A program made the translations under genes and the position numbers. The notes under the pieces were generated by a model. The model searched no databases and was not told where the DNA came from. It saw only the letters and a list, made by a program, of their open reading frames with translations. Source: CALECP01 sp964389925 (lineage in GTDB: Bacteria > Chloroflexota > Anaerolineae > Promineifilales > Promineifilaceae). Taken from it: 64,000 nt of DNA. The stretch lies in NCBI GenBank assembly GCA_964389925.1, contig CAYMGE010000002.1, positions 1 through 64,000 of the forward strand, in the 5' to 3' direction. Below, piece by piece: positions 16,317 to 23,724 of the stretch; within the stretch, counting starts at the first letter, position 1, and each line of letters opens with the position of its first letter.

Positions 16317-16547
16317 CTAGAAGCTGGGCAGCACGTCGAAGTCGTAGCAGTCCCGCACGGTGGCAGCAAAAGCCGCGTCGATGTCGGTCGCGTCGCTGAG
16401 AGCAAACCACACCTCTGCCGGCACGTCGTGGTAGCGTCTCACATCGCGCGGTGCTGACTTGAGCCAAACATAGAGGTTGTGGTCGGGTGTCGTGTAGGCC
16501 AGCCGCTTGATTGCGGATGAAGTCGGGTTGATCTCTCTGTATTGCAT
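16317..16547 (-). CDS. KTSC-domain protein, copy 2
   Basis: 76 residues, MQYREINPTSSAIKRLAYT start. It follows the KTSC pattern: Ser-x-x-I, a L-Y-V-W-L strand, Y-H-D-V-P turn and a C-terminal helix ending near CYDFDVL. KTSC domains are about 60 residues, occur as small proteins in phages and at the end of some lysyl-tRNA synthetases, and have no settled function. The internal ATG at 16547 is used; the longer open frame upstream overlaps the neighbouring KTSC gene. It is a tandem paralogue of 16567-16797. Confidence 0.6.
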   Translation of the reverse strand: MQYREINPTSSAIKRLAYTTPDHNLYVWLKSAPRDVRRYHDVPAEVWFALSDATDIDAAFAATVRDCYDFDVLPSF

Positions 16548-16566
16548 GGGTGTCACGCCTCCGGCC

Positions 16567-16797
16567 CTAAAAGTAATTGGCCTCTCTGTAGGGGTATTGA
16601 CCGCGAATATGGGCGTTGAAGAAGCGACCCGCGCTCTCTGCGGCGCGAAACTCCGCCCACAATGCCATTGGGATACCCTCATAGCGATACATCCTGCCCG
16701 ACTTAAACCAGACGAGCATCGTCTGATCGTCTGGGATGTAGAATGTGTGGCTGACCGCGCTCGAATTTGGGCGGTCGTCATAGTGAAATTCCATCAT
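16567..16797 (-). CDS. KTSC-domain protein, copy 1
   Basis: 76 residues. Ser13-Ala-Val, the strand TMLVWFKSGRMYRYEGIP and the helix ending AGRFFNAHIRGQYPYR fit KTSC closely (the FFN-x-x-I-R-G-x-Y ending is the clearest signature). It starts inside the last codons of the upstream 62-residue gene (ATG-ATG, 4-bp overlap) and lies 19 bp before its paralogue. Confidence 0.65.
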   Translation of the reverse strand: MMEFHYDDRPNSSAVSHTFYIPDDQTMLVWFKSGRMYRYEGIPMALWAEFRAAESAGRFFNAHIRGQYPYREANYF

Positions 16798-16982
16798 GCC
16801 CCCGCCAATCTCAACGCCTGCTCCGATTCCAACACGAAGTAATCGCTCAAGTCGATAGACGCACGCAGCAATAGCTTCATAATGTCCTCATCGCTCATGA
16901 CGTGGGTATCCACCTCAAAGCCGACTTGTAGCTCCCAACTGTCTTCGTTTACCTTTGTGATATTGATTTCATCGATATTCAT
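16794..16982 (-). CDS. Small acidic protein of unknown function
   Basis: 62 residues, MNIDEINITKVNEDSWELQVGFEVD. No family recognised. AAGGAG lies 9 bp upstream of the ATG, and the 3' end overlaps the first KTSC gene by 4 bp, which supports translation. Acidic and likely a two-layer small fold; typical of phage-cluster accessory proteins. Confidence 0.5.
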   Translation of the reverse strand: MNIDEINITKVNEDSWELQVGFEVDTHVMSDEDIMKLLLRASIDLSDYFVLESEQALRLAGA

Positions 16983-16994
16983 TTGTCCTGCTCC

Positions 16995-17249
16995 TTAGAA
17001 TGGCAACGCGGCCTCGTCAACAATGTCTGGGTCGTTTGCTTCCGCGTCAAGCGTGTACAGTTTGCTGCCCGTCTCCCAATCGGCGGGCGCAGTGGTGTAG
17101 GTCAACAGTTGTTGCCAAAGACAGTCGGCGATGTAGCCAGAAGCGACCGGCACGATGGCTGCCTGTGCGACATCGATGCAGCTTAACTTGCCGAGCGACA
17201 CGTCGTAGCGGTAGATCAGGGCGGTTTTTGGATTGTGAATATATTGCAT
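16995..17249 (-). CDS. Small accessory-cluster protein, paralogue pair member A
   Basis: 84 residues, beginning MQYIHNPKTALIYRYD. It aligns by eye with the next gene (17253-17453): both open M-x-Y-x-x-x-x-x-A-x-I-Y-x-Y, have an acidic D-x-A after about 25 residues and a L-W-x-x-L-L-T near residue 50. GGAGG is 9 bp upstream of the ATG. Function unknown. Confidence 0.5.
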   Translation of the reverse strand: MQYIHNPKTALIYRYDVSLGKLSCIDVAQAAIVPVASGYIADCLWQQLLTYTTAPADWETGSKLYTLDAEANDPDIVDEAALPF

Positions 17250-17252
17250 GTT

Positions 17253-17453
17253 CTATGCCTCCATGCGGCGACCATCGCTGTTTAGCGTGGTTGTGCCGTA
17301 TTCTCTTGTAAGTAGTCGCCAGAGTGCCTCTCCGACTGACCCGCAAATCACGTACAACACTTTGAGCGTGGCGTAGTCAAATGCGGTTAGGATGCGGTTT
17401 TTCTCTGTGTAGTGGTAGATGATTGCTTCGTCTCTTTGGTAGACGTATTTCAT
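17253..17453 (-). CDS. Small accessory-cluster protein, paralogue pair member B
   Basis: 66 residues, MKYVYQRDEAIIYHYTEKNR to GDGRRMEA-type end. The ATG at 17453 is chosen because the longer open frame upstream lies inside the adenine-methylase gene. It is related to member A just downstream (shared I-Y-x-Y and A-L-W-x-L-L-T). It begins 2 bp after the methylase stop. Function unknown. Confidence 0.5.
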   Translation of the reverse strand: MKYVYQRDEAIIYHYTEKNRILTAFDYATLKVLYVICGSVGEALWRLLTREYGTTTLNSDGRRMEA

Positions 17454-17455
17454 GA

Positions 17456-18223
17456 TTAAATCTCCATAAATAGTTGGTGATAGCTGTTGAGATATGAGGC
17501 CGTGCGTGGATTCAGCCATAAACACAGCGGATTGCGATTGTTCTGTTCTCGCGTGATGGACTGCCAACCCGCCTCCCTGTAGAGCGTTTCGTTTATGTCA
17601 GATGGCGCACCGCTGATGACGACATACCCTTTGGCATCGACCAAACGCGCTGCCAGATCGATGTGATATGTGCTGTTAGCGACCGTTGGCGGATCGACGT
17701 AGATCAGCGTGTCGGCATCATGCAGATGTCGCTCGATCAGATCAATTGCCTCCATCTGCTCGATGCGAACAAACATCAAGCGGTCTGCCACAAATGACAG
17801 ATGCTCGACGGCGGCGTAGAATAGGCTGTTTTTGGATCGGTTTGCTTTTGCTGCCCGTGATGAGCTGCCGCCGATGCTTTGCCAAAGCGCGACAAAGAAT
17901 TGCCGCGCCCACTCGACTGGATCATCGTGGCAAAAGCCAGCGTTGAGCTTGGCAAAGCATTCGTCGTACTCGCTGCGGCAATAGGCGGTCAGACGCAACA
18001 CGGCGATCAGATCGTTCGGCCGATTGCGTGCGACCTTAAAGAAGTTGAACAGGTGACTGTCCAAGTCGTTGTAGATTTCGACGGGGCTGCGCCGTTTGTG
18101 AAACAGTGCGGACGCGCTGCCACCAAATGGCTCAATGTAGGTTTGGGGGTGGGTTGGAAAGTGGCGCACGATCCACGCCGGCGATTGCTGGGGCGAACCG
18201 TAGTACCTGAGTGGTGATCTCAT
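17456..18223 (-). CDS. D12-class adenine-specific DNA methyltransferase (Dam-like), variant motif IV
   Basis: 255 residues from the ATG at 18223 (MRSPLRYYGS). The SAM-binding motif is YIEPFGGSASALF (about 29-41), followed by IYNDLDSHLFNFF and the motif-IV region IYVDPPT at 175-180. D12 enzymes normally have DPPY, whose aromatic residue stacks on the flipped adenine; Thr here may weaken or abolish activity. The C-terminus has the family's GYVVISG strand. It heads the minus-strand accessory cluster next to a structured 365-bp intergenic region. Likely role if active is protecting or marking the element's own DNA. Confidence 0.82.
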   Translation of the reverse strand: MRSPLRYYGSPQQSPAWIVRHFPTHPQTYIEPFGGSASALFHKRRSPVEIYNDLDSHLFNFFKVARNRPNDLIAVLRLTAYCRSEYDECFAKLNAGFCHDDPVEWARQFFVALWQSIGGSSSRAAKANRSKNSLFYAAVEHLSFVADRLMFVRIEQMEAIDLIERHLHDADTLIYVDPPTVANSTYHIDLAARLVDAKGYVVISGAPSDINETLYREAGWQSITREQNNRNPLCLWLNPRTASYLNSYHQLFMEI

Positions 18224-18348
18224 TTTATCATCTCGATTGGTGTGCGTGTGCTGTGCCACACACACCGAACTGCTGTCGCGGCTCCCATACCCCGTCAGGC
18301 GGTCGAGATTCAGTCAGAATCGATTCTCCGTCCATCTCTAAGAAGAAT

Positions 18349-18374
18349 GGGCGGGGGGGCAGCCCCCCCCGCCC
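18349..18374. other. 11-bp all-GC hairpin
   Basis: GGGCGGGGGGG, a CAGC loop, and its exact complement. No T-run follows on either strand. It could be a replication pause, nicking or attachment structure. Confidence 0.6.
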
Positions 18375-18551
18375 GTGACACCAAAGAAGGAAAAACTAAG
18401 AGAGGTTGTAGAGGAAGCGAGCAGGGGAAGACCCCCCTAGCTGAGGTCTTTCCGGTCTCTATTCACGCTTCCCTACTGCGAGGAGAATTAACTGGATTGT
18501 AAGTCAATGTCATTACATAGTCAACCGCTTGGTATCAGAAATTTTGTTCTA

Positions 18552-18579
18552 TTGACGTGACTGATGCGATCCGTATGAT
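18552..18579 (+). promoter_or_regulatory. Promoter of the ribbon-helix-helix gene
   Basis: TTGACG at 18552-18557 and TATGAT at 18574-18579 with a 16-bp spacer. The ATG at 18589 would be at about +3, so the transcript is nearly leaderless. RHH proteins commonly bind their own promoter; that is inference here. Confidence 0.6.
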
Positions 18580-18588
18580 ATGCAATGT

Positions 18589-18810
18589 ATGGCAAAATCA
18601 ATTCAAACCTCTTATAGAACGGCTCCGGAAGTTTTGGAGAAGATGGATACAATGGCGAGATGGCTGCATGAGAGCCGATCTAGCGTCGTGACCCGCGCCG
18701 TCAACGAGCTATACGTGAGAGAAGCGACTAAGCGAGGAGTCAACCCATACCCAGAAGTCGATCCAGACGTGGCCTACCCCGCCTATGACCCCGCGCCAGA
18801 CAAAAAATAA
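18589..18810 (+). CDS. Ribbon-helix-helix (CopG/Arc-type) DNA-binding protein
   Basis: 73 residues from MAKSIQTSYRT. The pattern IQTSYRTAPEVLEKMDTMARWLHESRSSVVTRAVNEL is the ribbon strand, helix A, the turn and helix B of the RHH fold. The C-terminal tail is Pro/Asp-rich (NPYPEVDPDVAYPAYDP). An in-frame ATG three codons upstream (18580) sits inside the -10 box, so 18589 is preferred. It is the only plus-strand gene of the block and probably regulates the divergent replication cluster. Confidence 0.72.
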   Translation: MAKSIQTSYRTAPEVLEKMDTMARWLHESRSSVVTRAVNELYVREATKRGVNPYPEVDPDVAYPAYDPAPDKK

Positions 18811-18836
18811 GCCGCCATCCGATTCAGGATGGCGGC
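18811..18836 (-). terminator. Rho-independent terminator of the MscS gene
   Basis: GCCGCCATCC, six-base loop, exact complement. On the minus strand a T-rich run (complement of CAAAAAATAA) follows the stem, 26 bp after the MscS stop. It abuts the RHH stop codon and may also slow plus-strand transcription. Confidence 0.75.
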
Positions 18837-18862
18837 TCGTAGAGGGTGGTCGAATGGCAGCG

Positions 18863-19720
18863 TTAAGCTGGGTTGTGGATCCAAACGTTATGGTCACTGA
18901 TCGAAAGCGAGAGGCCAGCCGCATAGATACGTTCGCTAATGCTGTCCTCGCTGTACCAGTCGTGCGCTTTCCAATAATCTTCACACTGGACATTGCTGAT
19001 AAACAGATAGGCGACACCGCTGCCCGTGATCGGCGTGTCGGGCTTTAGCTTGAAGGCAAAGCCGTCTTTAAGCGTGTGTGGGTTCTCTGCGTCTAGGGTT
19101 TCTAAGACGGCACGCAGTGGGTCAATTTGGTCGGGGTTGCAGTCGAGTTCGTAGATCAAGGCCATCTGTTCGCCGCTGACCTCGATCCCCCTATCATCGA
19201 GAAAGGCGCGGTTCTGAATCAGAAGCTCTACGCCATTTGGTTGATACAACTTGGTTGTCAGCAGCCCGATGCTGTCTTCGCGGACAATGCCCTGATCGTT
19301 GCCAACCTTGATGCGATGCCCAACGTGGAAATGCTCTAAGTGGCTCATCACCCAGAAACCACCGATCAAGTTTGCAACCAAGCCCTCACTGCCGAGCGCG
19401 AGGGCGAGGGAGAGAACACCAAGCAAGCCGATAATCTCGGAGCCGCCAAAGCCTGCAAAGCGGGCCGCCACGGCAACTGATAACACGATGAGCAGCCACG
19501 TGGCAATGCGAATGATCGTCTGGCGTAGCGAGTGTTGTAAGCGGACGATGCCACCACCATTCTTGCTGATTCGGTTGAGGAAGCGACGTAGCGAGGACTG
19601 CAAGATAGGCAAAGGCGTGCAGAGGATTAGAAAGACGACTAGTGCGATGAGGGCGCGGAGGCCAAAGCGTTGCAGGTCGTTGAGTACATCGGTCAGGATA
19701 GTAAGAAGCTCGATACCCAT
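18863..19720 (-). CDS. MscS-family mechanosensitive ion channel
   Basis: 285 residues. Three hydrophobic segments (about 17-40, 70-90, 95-125), the last followed by the pore-helix-like LGSEGLVANLIGGFWVM, then the beta domain HFHVGHRIKVGNDQGIVREDSIGLLTTKL and PNGVELLIQN. The alpha/beta C-terminal domain ends near WIHNP. It opens under membrane tension to release solutes. The start at 19720 follows GGAGGTGAT immediately upstream; the upstream gene's TGA is only 1 bp away, so the two genes form an operon. Its place in a replication-type block is unusual. Confidence 0.85.
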   Translation of the reverse strand: MGIELLTILTDVLNDLQRFGLRALIALVVFLILCTPLPILQSSLRRFLNRISKNGGGIVRLQHSLRQTIIRIATWLLIVLSVAVAARFAGFGGSEIIGLLGVLSLALALGSEGLVANLIGGFWVMSHLEHFHVGHRIKVGNDQGIVREDSIGLLTTKLYQPNGVELLIQNRAFLDDRGIEVSGEQMALIYELDCNPDQIDPLRAVLETLDAENPHTLKDGFAFKLKPDTPITGSGVAYLFISNVQCEDYWKAHDWYSEDSISERIYAAGLSLSISDHNVWIHNPA

Positions 19721-19721
19721 A

Positions 19722-20069
19722 TCACCTCCCCATGTTGTAGGCTGCAACTATAGCCATGCGGCTAATTTCGTCTGGTGTGACCTCTAGCGGTGCGATAACG
19801 CAAACGGCGGTCAGCGTTGCCAAATCACGTAAGGTTGTCCGATCATAGTTAGAACGCTGGCTAGGCATCTTGTATGCTCGCGCGAGGTATCTCTCGACCT
19901 TCTCAATTACGTCACGAGTAGACCGATTGGAGCTAGTACGCATAAGTGCTATCGTCCGAGCCATGCTGATAAGTCTGTTGTAGTCGCGTCGTGGGATTTT
20001 GTCAACGCTGTACCATCGCGTAATGGTGTTTTCACCGTTTGTCAGGATTGTTCCGATTTCAGTAGTCAT
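19722..20069 (-). CDS. Small protein of unknown function
   Basis: 115 residues, MTTEIGTILTNGENTITRWYSVDKIPRRDYNRLI. Mostly helical by pattern, basic in the middle (RSTRDVIEKVERYLARAYKMPSQRSNYDR). No family recognised. It precedes the MscS gene with 1-bp spacing. A TACAAT box lies 9 bases before the ATG, next to the palindrome ACAATTGT, so a leaderless or regulated promoter is plausible. Confidence 0.5.
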   Translation of the reverse strand: MTTEIGTILTNGENTITRWYSVDKIPRRDYNRLISMARTIALMRTSSNRSTRDVIEKVERYLARAYKMPSQRSNYDRTTLRDLATLTAVCVIAPLEVTPDEISRMAIVAAYNMGR

Positions 20070-20098
20070 AGTAGAACAATTGTACTAAAAAAATCGGT

Positions 20099-20161
20099 AG
20101 TTCGGATATATAACGGCAGATTTTCACGGCGAGGCGGTGTTGAGTTATAAAGTGAGCGATG
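20099..20161 (+). pseudogene. Remnant of an upstream cadherin-like repeat
   Basis: In the frame ending with TGA at about 20174, the DNA reads TADFHGEAVLSYKVSDGFSA, the end of a cadherin/Ig-like repeat of the same type as the following gene, but out of frame with it. It shows that the surface-protein gene once extended left and is now truncated and frameshifted. Confidence 0.55.
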
Positions 20162-20171
20162 GTTTTTCGGC

Positions 20172-21638
20172 GTGACAACATTGACCTATTACGCGACCGA
20201 TGGAGCCAATGACTCGGCGACTGCAACTGTAACCATAACCGTTCAACCAGTCAACGACGCGCCACAAGCGTTGCCTGATGTGGCTCAAACAGATGAGGAC
20301 ACGGCTATTTTTCTGGATGTCTTAGCGAACGATTCTGATATAGATGGTGACACGCTGAGTGATCTGGCATTCGTTGGTCAAACTGTCGGTGGAGTTGCAA
20401 CAGTTCAGACAGACGGAACGATTGAGTTTGTGCCATCGGCCGATTTTAGCGGGGTCGCACAATTCAGCTATCGTATCAGTGATGGACAGAGCTTAAGCGC
20501 ATCCGCGACAGCGACGATTAACGTCGCGGCAGTCAACGATGCCCCCATCGCGCTTGATGATACGGTCACGATGTCAGAAGATGCTGCAACTGCCATTGAT
20601 CTGACCACCAATGATATTGATGTCGATGCAGACGTGTTGACCGTGCAGATGGTATCCACACCAGCAAATGGCGACTGGTCACTTATTGGTACAACCCTCC
20701 ATTACACGCCAACGGTTGACTTCTTTGGAGCCGAACTACTTTCATATCGTCTCAGTGATGGTGTGCTGACAGATACGGCCGATGTGCGAATCAGCGTGAC
20801 AAACGTAAACGATCAGCCACAAGCGGCCGATGACAGCTACATTGGCCCCATCAACACACCAATCAATGTTGATGCCGTCATGGGCGTTTTACACAATGAT
20901 AGCGACGTGGATGGGGATACACTGTCTGCGGTCGTTTCGACCACTGGCGTTGGGAGTTTGAGTCTGCAAGCCAACGGTGCGCTCCAATATGTGCCACCCA
21001 CCGATTTTAGCGGCGAGACGACGTTTGAGTATCGAGTCAGTGATGGGTCTCTTACGATGACGGCGACGATCAAGTTCACCGTGGTTGAGGTTGGGTCAGG
21101 TGTGTCAAAGGTGGTCACGGCTGATGAGGAAGACACAATTGCCCTCGATGAACGCATGACGCTTGATATTCCGGCCGATGCGTTTGCAGAAGACATAACC
21201 CTTGTCCTACGCGAATTGTCCACCACGCGAACAAGCGAGCAGATAGGAACACCTTTTGCGTTGGAGGCATACCAAAACGGCGCATATCTGTCTGATGTTA
21301 CCCTCTCACAACCATTGACAATCGTTTACAACCATAGTGATCTGCCTACCTTCAACGGGCAAGCTCATCTGGAACATCTTATCAATGGGACATGGCAAGA
21401 TACAACTGGGTGTGAGGGGGGAAATGTAACCCAAACCCCAACGACCTTCACAGTCAAGCTGTGTCAACTAGGAACTTATGCCTTCCAAGTTGATTCCGTG
21501 CCAACAGCCGTGCAGTTGAAAAACGCCTCGCCCCATGCACAATTACCCTATTGGCTGATCTTCTATTTGGTTTTGGCACTCTATACGCTTATGTCCTTCA
21601 AGTCTCGGCATCTTCTTTGTGACAAATGCAACAAATAA
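20172..21638 (+). CDS. Cadherin/Ig-like tandem-repeat surface protein, 5'-truncated
   Basis: 488 residues from a GTG, without signal peptide. Three tandem repeats of the VNDAP-x-A-x-D-D type (VNDAPQALPDV, VNDAPIALDD, VNDQPQAADD), each with LANDSD-I-D-G-D-like calcium loops and S-Y-R-x-S-D-G ends. A C-terminal domain (DIPADAFAEDITLVLREL) is followed by a membrane segment (WLIFYLVLALYTLMSF) and a short Cys-rich tail. The N-terminus starts in the middle of a repeat, and a further repeat end in another frame lies upstream, so the gene is a decaying remnant next to the accessory block. Confidence 0.7.
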   Translation: MTTLTYYATDGANDSATATVTITVQPVNDAPQALPDVAQTDEDTAIFLDVLANDSDIDGDTLSDLAFVGQTVGGVATVQTDGTIEFVPSADFSGVAQFSYRISDGQSLSASATATINVAAVNDAPIALDDTVTMSEDAATAIDLTTNDIDVDADVLTVQMVSTPANGDWSLIGTTLHYTPTVDFFGAELLSYRLSDGVLTDTADVRISVTNVNDQPQAADDSYIGPINTPINVDAVMGVLHNDSDVDGDTLSAVVSTTGVGSLSLQANGALQYVPPTDFSGETTFEYRVSDGSLTMTATIKFTVVEVGSGVSKVVTADEEDTIALDERMTLDIPADAFAEDITLVLRELSTTRTSEQIGTPFALEAYQNGAYLSDVTLSQPLTIVYNHSDLPTFNGQAHLEHLINGTWQDTTGCEGGNVTQTPTTFTVKLCQLGTYAFQVDSVPTAVQLKNASPHAQLPYWLIFYLVLALYTLMSFKSRHLLCDKCNK

Positions 21639-21670
21639 GTACCCAAGCAAACGTATTTGGGTATTTTGAC

Positions 21671-21708
21671 AAAGGCGTATCGGGAAACCCAATTCCCGAT
21701 ATGCCTTT
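21671..21708. terminator. 15-bp hairpin after the surface-protein gene
   Basis: AAAGGCGTATCGGGA pairs with TCCCGATATGCCTTT (one G-U pair), eight-base loop, 33 bp after the stop codon. No strong T-run, but the location between a plus and a minus gene fits a transcript end for both. Confidence 0.55.
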
Positions 21709-21844
21709 GCCACTTTAGTTAACAACCCTATGGTTGAGGCTCAAAATTCTCCATAGTTAATGCCGAAAGGATTATTCGAGCCACGATTTGTCCATGATGT
21801 ACACCACCTTTTGTATGGTCGTTGAAGACGTTTAAAACACCCTC

Positions 21845-22240
21845 TTAGGCTAGCTTCGGCCGAAATTTATACCCATACAAAATCATCCCCTCATCCCCCT
21901 CCGTCCGCAATTTGCGCGTCACCATCTCGACAGGCATTCCGATCTCAATCTCTTCGATGTCTACATCAGTCAACTGTGCCGTCAGTAATGGGCCTTCATC
22001 CAACTTGACCAACGCCATCACATAAGGTGCGTTGAACTCATACCCCGCTGGCGCACTATAGACCGTCGTGAATGAATAAACCTCCCCCTCGCCCGTCAGC
22101 TCAAAAAGCTCTTTCGCGGGAGCCGCACACTCCAAGCAGACATCACGCGGCGGATAAATTTTTGTCTTGCAAGAGGGGCATTCCTCGCCCATTAGTTGAT
22201 ACCGTTGTTTGTTTAGTCGCCAATGTTGTGAAACTTGCAT
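21845..22240 (-). CDS. DUF35 Zn-ribbon/OB-fold protein, thiolase partner
   Basis: 131 residues. The rubredoxin-like zinc knuckle is CPSCKTKIYPPRDVCLEC (about 21-38), followed by the OB-fold GEGEVYSFTTVYSAPAGYEFNAPYVMALVKLDEGPLL. In archaea this protein scaffolds acetoacetyl-CoA thiolase and HMG-CoA synthase so the intermediate is channelled. Its position as the last gene of the HMGR-HMGCS-thiolase operon matches that role. CGGAG is 9 bp before the ATG. Confidence 0.9.
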   Translation of the reverse strand: MQVSQHWRLNKQRYQLMGEECPSCKTKIYPPRDVCLECAAPAKELFELTGEGEVYSFTTVYSAPAGYEFNAPYVMALVKLDEGPLLTAQLTDVDIEEIEIGMPVEMVTRKLRTEGDEGMILYGYKFRPKLA

Positions 22241-22242
22241 TG

Positions 22243-22322
22243 TTCACTCCGTGAGTGGCTAGTGGATAGTGGCTAGTGGATAGTCAAGAAAACCAGCCAC
22301 TAGCCACTAGCAACTAGCCACT
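22243..22322. repeat. Heptad-periodic intergenic repeat, copy 1
   Basis: GGCTAGT-GGATAGT units repeat at 7 bp, and after a short spacer the complement follows (CCACTAGCCACTAGCAACTAG), so the unit folds into a long hairpin. It fills the gap between the DUF35 and thiolase genes. Related array at 30661-30722. Confidence 0.65.
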
Positions 22323-23469
22323 ATATCTTCAAAATATGTGTAATAGCTGTTGCGCCTAATCCGCCCAGATTTTGCGCCATGCCGATGGTTGGATTTTTGA
22401 TTTGATTGCCGCCTGCTTTGCCTTGTAGTTGGCGAACGATTTCGACAATTTGATAGACACCCGTTGCGCCCAATGGGTTACCACGTGCTTTTAGACCGCC
22501 AAACGTGCTGATGGGGATGGAGCCAGTTAGTCCGATCTCGCCAGCGCGTGCGAGGTCAATCCCTTCGCCTTGTGCTGCAAATCCTGTCGCTTCGAGTGAG
22601 AGAGTTGCTAGGATTGTGTAGGCATCGTGTAGCTCAAAGAGGTCGATGTCGTCGTGGGTGATGTCGGCCGTCTGCATGGCGCGTTGTGCGCTTTTGGCAG
22701 CGGCCGATAGCCACAAAATGTCGTTGCGATCATGGATAGCGAGTGTATCTGTCGCGGCCGCGCTGCCGATAATCTGCACGGGCTGGGGAACCATATCGGC
22801 CGCCCGCTCCGTCCCAGTCACAATTACCGCTGCCGCACCATCCCCCGCCGGAGCCGCATCAAACAGGCTGACAGGAGTCGCAATTTGCGGCGCAGCCCCA
22901 AAGCGTTCGGCACGTAGTTTGTTGCGGTACATCGCTAACGGGTTTTTGCTGCCATTTGTGTGTGCGTTGACGCTAAAGCCAGCAAAGTCGTCAATCGTCG
23001 CGCCGTATTCGTGCATGTAGCGTTGCATGAGTAGGGCTGCCATCGTTGCGGGGGTCGCGCCGTGAACTTGTTCGTAGTCTGCATCGAGAGTGGTGGCTAG
23101 GGCTTTTTCGGCCGAACTACCCGTTGTATCACTCGCCTTCTCAACGCCGACAACCAACGCCGTCTGAACCATCCCACTGCTAACCGCTAAAACTGCCTGT
23201 CGCAAAGCTGCTGCGCCTGATGCTTCGGCCGCCTCAACAACCGTCGCCTCAATCCCTTTCATCCCCGCAAAATCAGCGATCAAGGCTCCCAACTGACGCT
23301 GATTGCTCAGTGTCCCGCCGAGCATATTGCCGACGTAGAGCGCGTCAATTTCCGTCGTGTGGGCATCATCCAACGCCGCCTCAATCGCATACCACGCGAG
23401 ATGACGCAGCGATGTCCCCCACGCCTCGCTTACTTCTGTCTGTCCAAATCCGATAATGCTTGTGTTCAT
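22321..23469 (-). CDS. Thiolase (archaeal-type acetoacetyl-CoA thiolase)
   Basis: 382 residues. The family features are GFGQTEV at the N-terminus, a long first half with VEAAEASGAAALRQAV (the nucleophile-loop region; the usual Cys position reads Glu-Ala-Ser here, so check), SVNAHTNGSKNP, ELHDAYTI (His) and the C-terminal GNPLGATGVYQIVEIVRQLQG. It is the SCP2-thiolase-like clade that pairs with DUF35. In the operon it would make acetoacetyl-CoA for HMG-CoA synthase. Confidence 0.88.
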   Translation of the reverse strand: MNTSIIGFGQTEVSEAWGTSLRHLAWYAIEAALDDAHTTEIDALYVGNMLGGTLSNQRQLGALIADFAGMKGIEATVVEAAEASGAAALRQAVLAVSSGMVQTALVVGVEKASDTTGSSAEKALATTLDADYEQVHGATPATMAALLMQRYMHEYGATIDDFAGFSVNAHTNGSKNPLAMYRNKLRAERFGAAPQIATPVSLFDAAPAGDGAAAVIVTGTERAADMVPQPVQIIGSAAATDTLAIHDRNDILWLSAAAKSAQRAMQTADITHDDIDLFELHDAYTILATLSLEATGFAAQGEGIDLARAGEIGLTGSIPISTFGGLKARGNPLGATGVYQIVEIVRQLQGKAGGNQIKNPTIGMAQNLGGLGATAITHILKI

Positions 23470-23474
23470 CTGCG

Positions 23475-23723
23475 TTATTCATCCTCGTCTTCATCATCAA
23501 ACGGAAAACTCAGGAAAGAGTTGATCAGTGACGAGAGACCACGCCAACCAATTGTCAATGAGAGAATTGCAATGACTGTGCCTTCAAAAAGCGTGAACGG
23601 AAACGTCTGTGTCAGAACCCAACCTACGCCAATCCCAACGGCCGCAATCAAAAAGCCTACGATCAAAATGACCACACCGATCAGGACAAAAATGAACATA
23701 CCAGTGAGAATACCAAAGCGCAT
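23475..23723 (-). CDS. Small two-helix membrane protein
   Basis: 82 residues, MRFGILTGMFI start with two hydrophobic segments (about 3-30 and 42-62) and a very acidic end (FPFDDEDEDE). The ATG at 23723 has AGAGG upstream and starts 1 bp from the HMG-CoA synthase stop. No family recognised. It lies inside the mevalonate operon, but a link to the pathway is not evident. Confidence 0.6.
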   Translation of the reverse strand: MRFGILTGMFIFVLIGVVILIVGFLIAAVGIGVGWVLTQTFPFTLFEGTVIAILSLTIGWRGLSSLINSFLSFPFDDEDEDE

Positions 23724-23724
23724 A

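Larger units (their letters stand above)
18224..18588. other. Highly structured intergenic region of the accessory block
   Basis: 365 bp between the divergent methylase and ribbon-helix-helix genes, with no gene. It contains a GTGTGCGTGTG / CACACACAC repeat near 18240, the palindrome AGAATCGATTCT (about 18317-18328), an all-GC hairpin (18349-18374), a GGAAGACC / GGTCTTTCC stem (about 18426-18452) nested in an outer GGAAGCG / CGCTTCC pair, and a promoter at 18552-18579. A replication, transfer or attachment site, or a structured RNA, is possible. Confidence 0.5.

Noticed and set aside
14421..20069. Complete prophage or integrative element
   Set aside because: Replication-type genes are present but I find no integrase, capsid, tail, terminase or relaxase, and no direct repeats at the borders. 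I describe it only as an accessory block.
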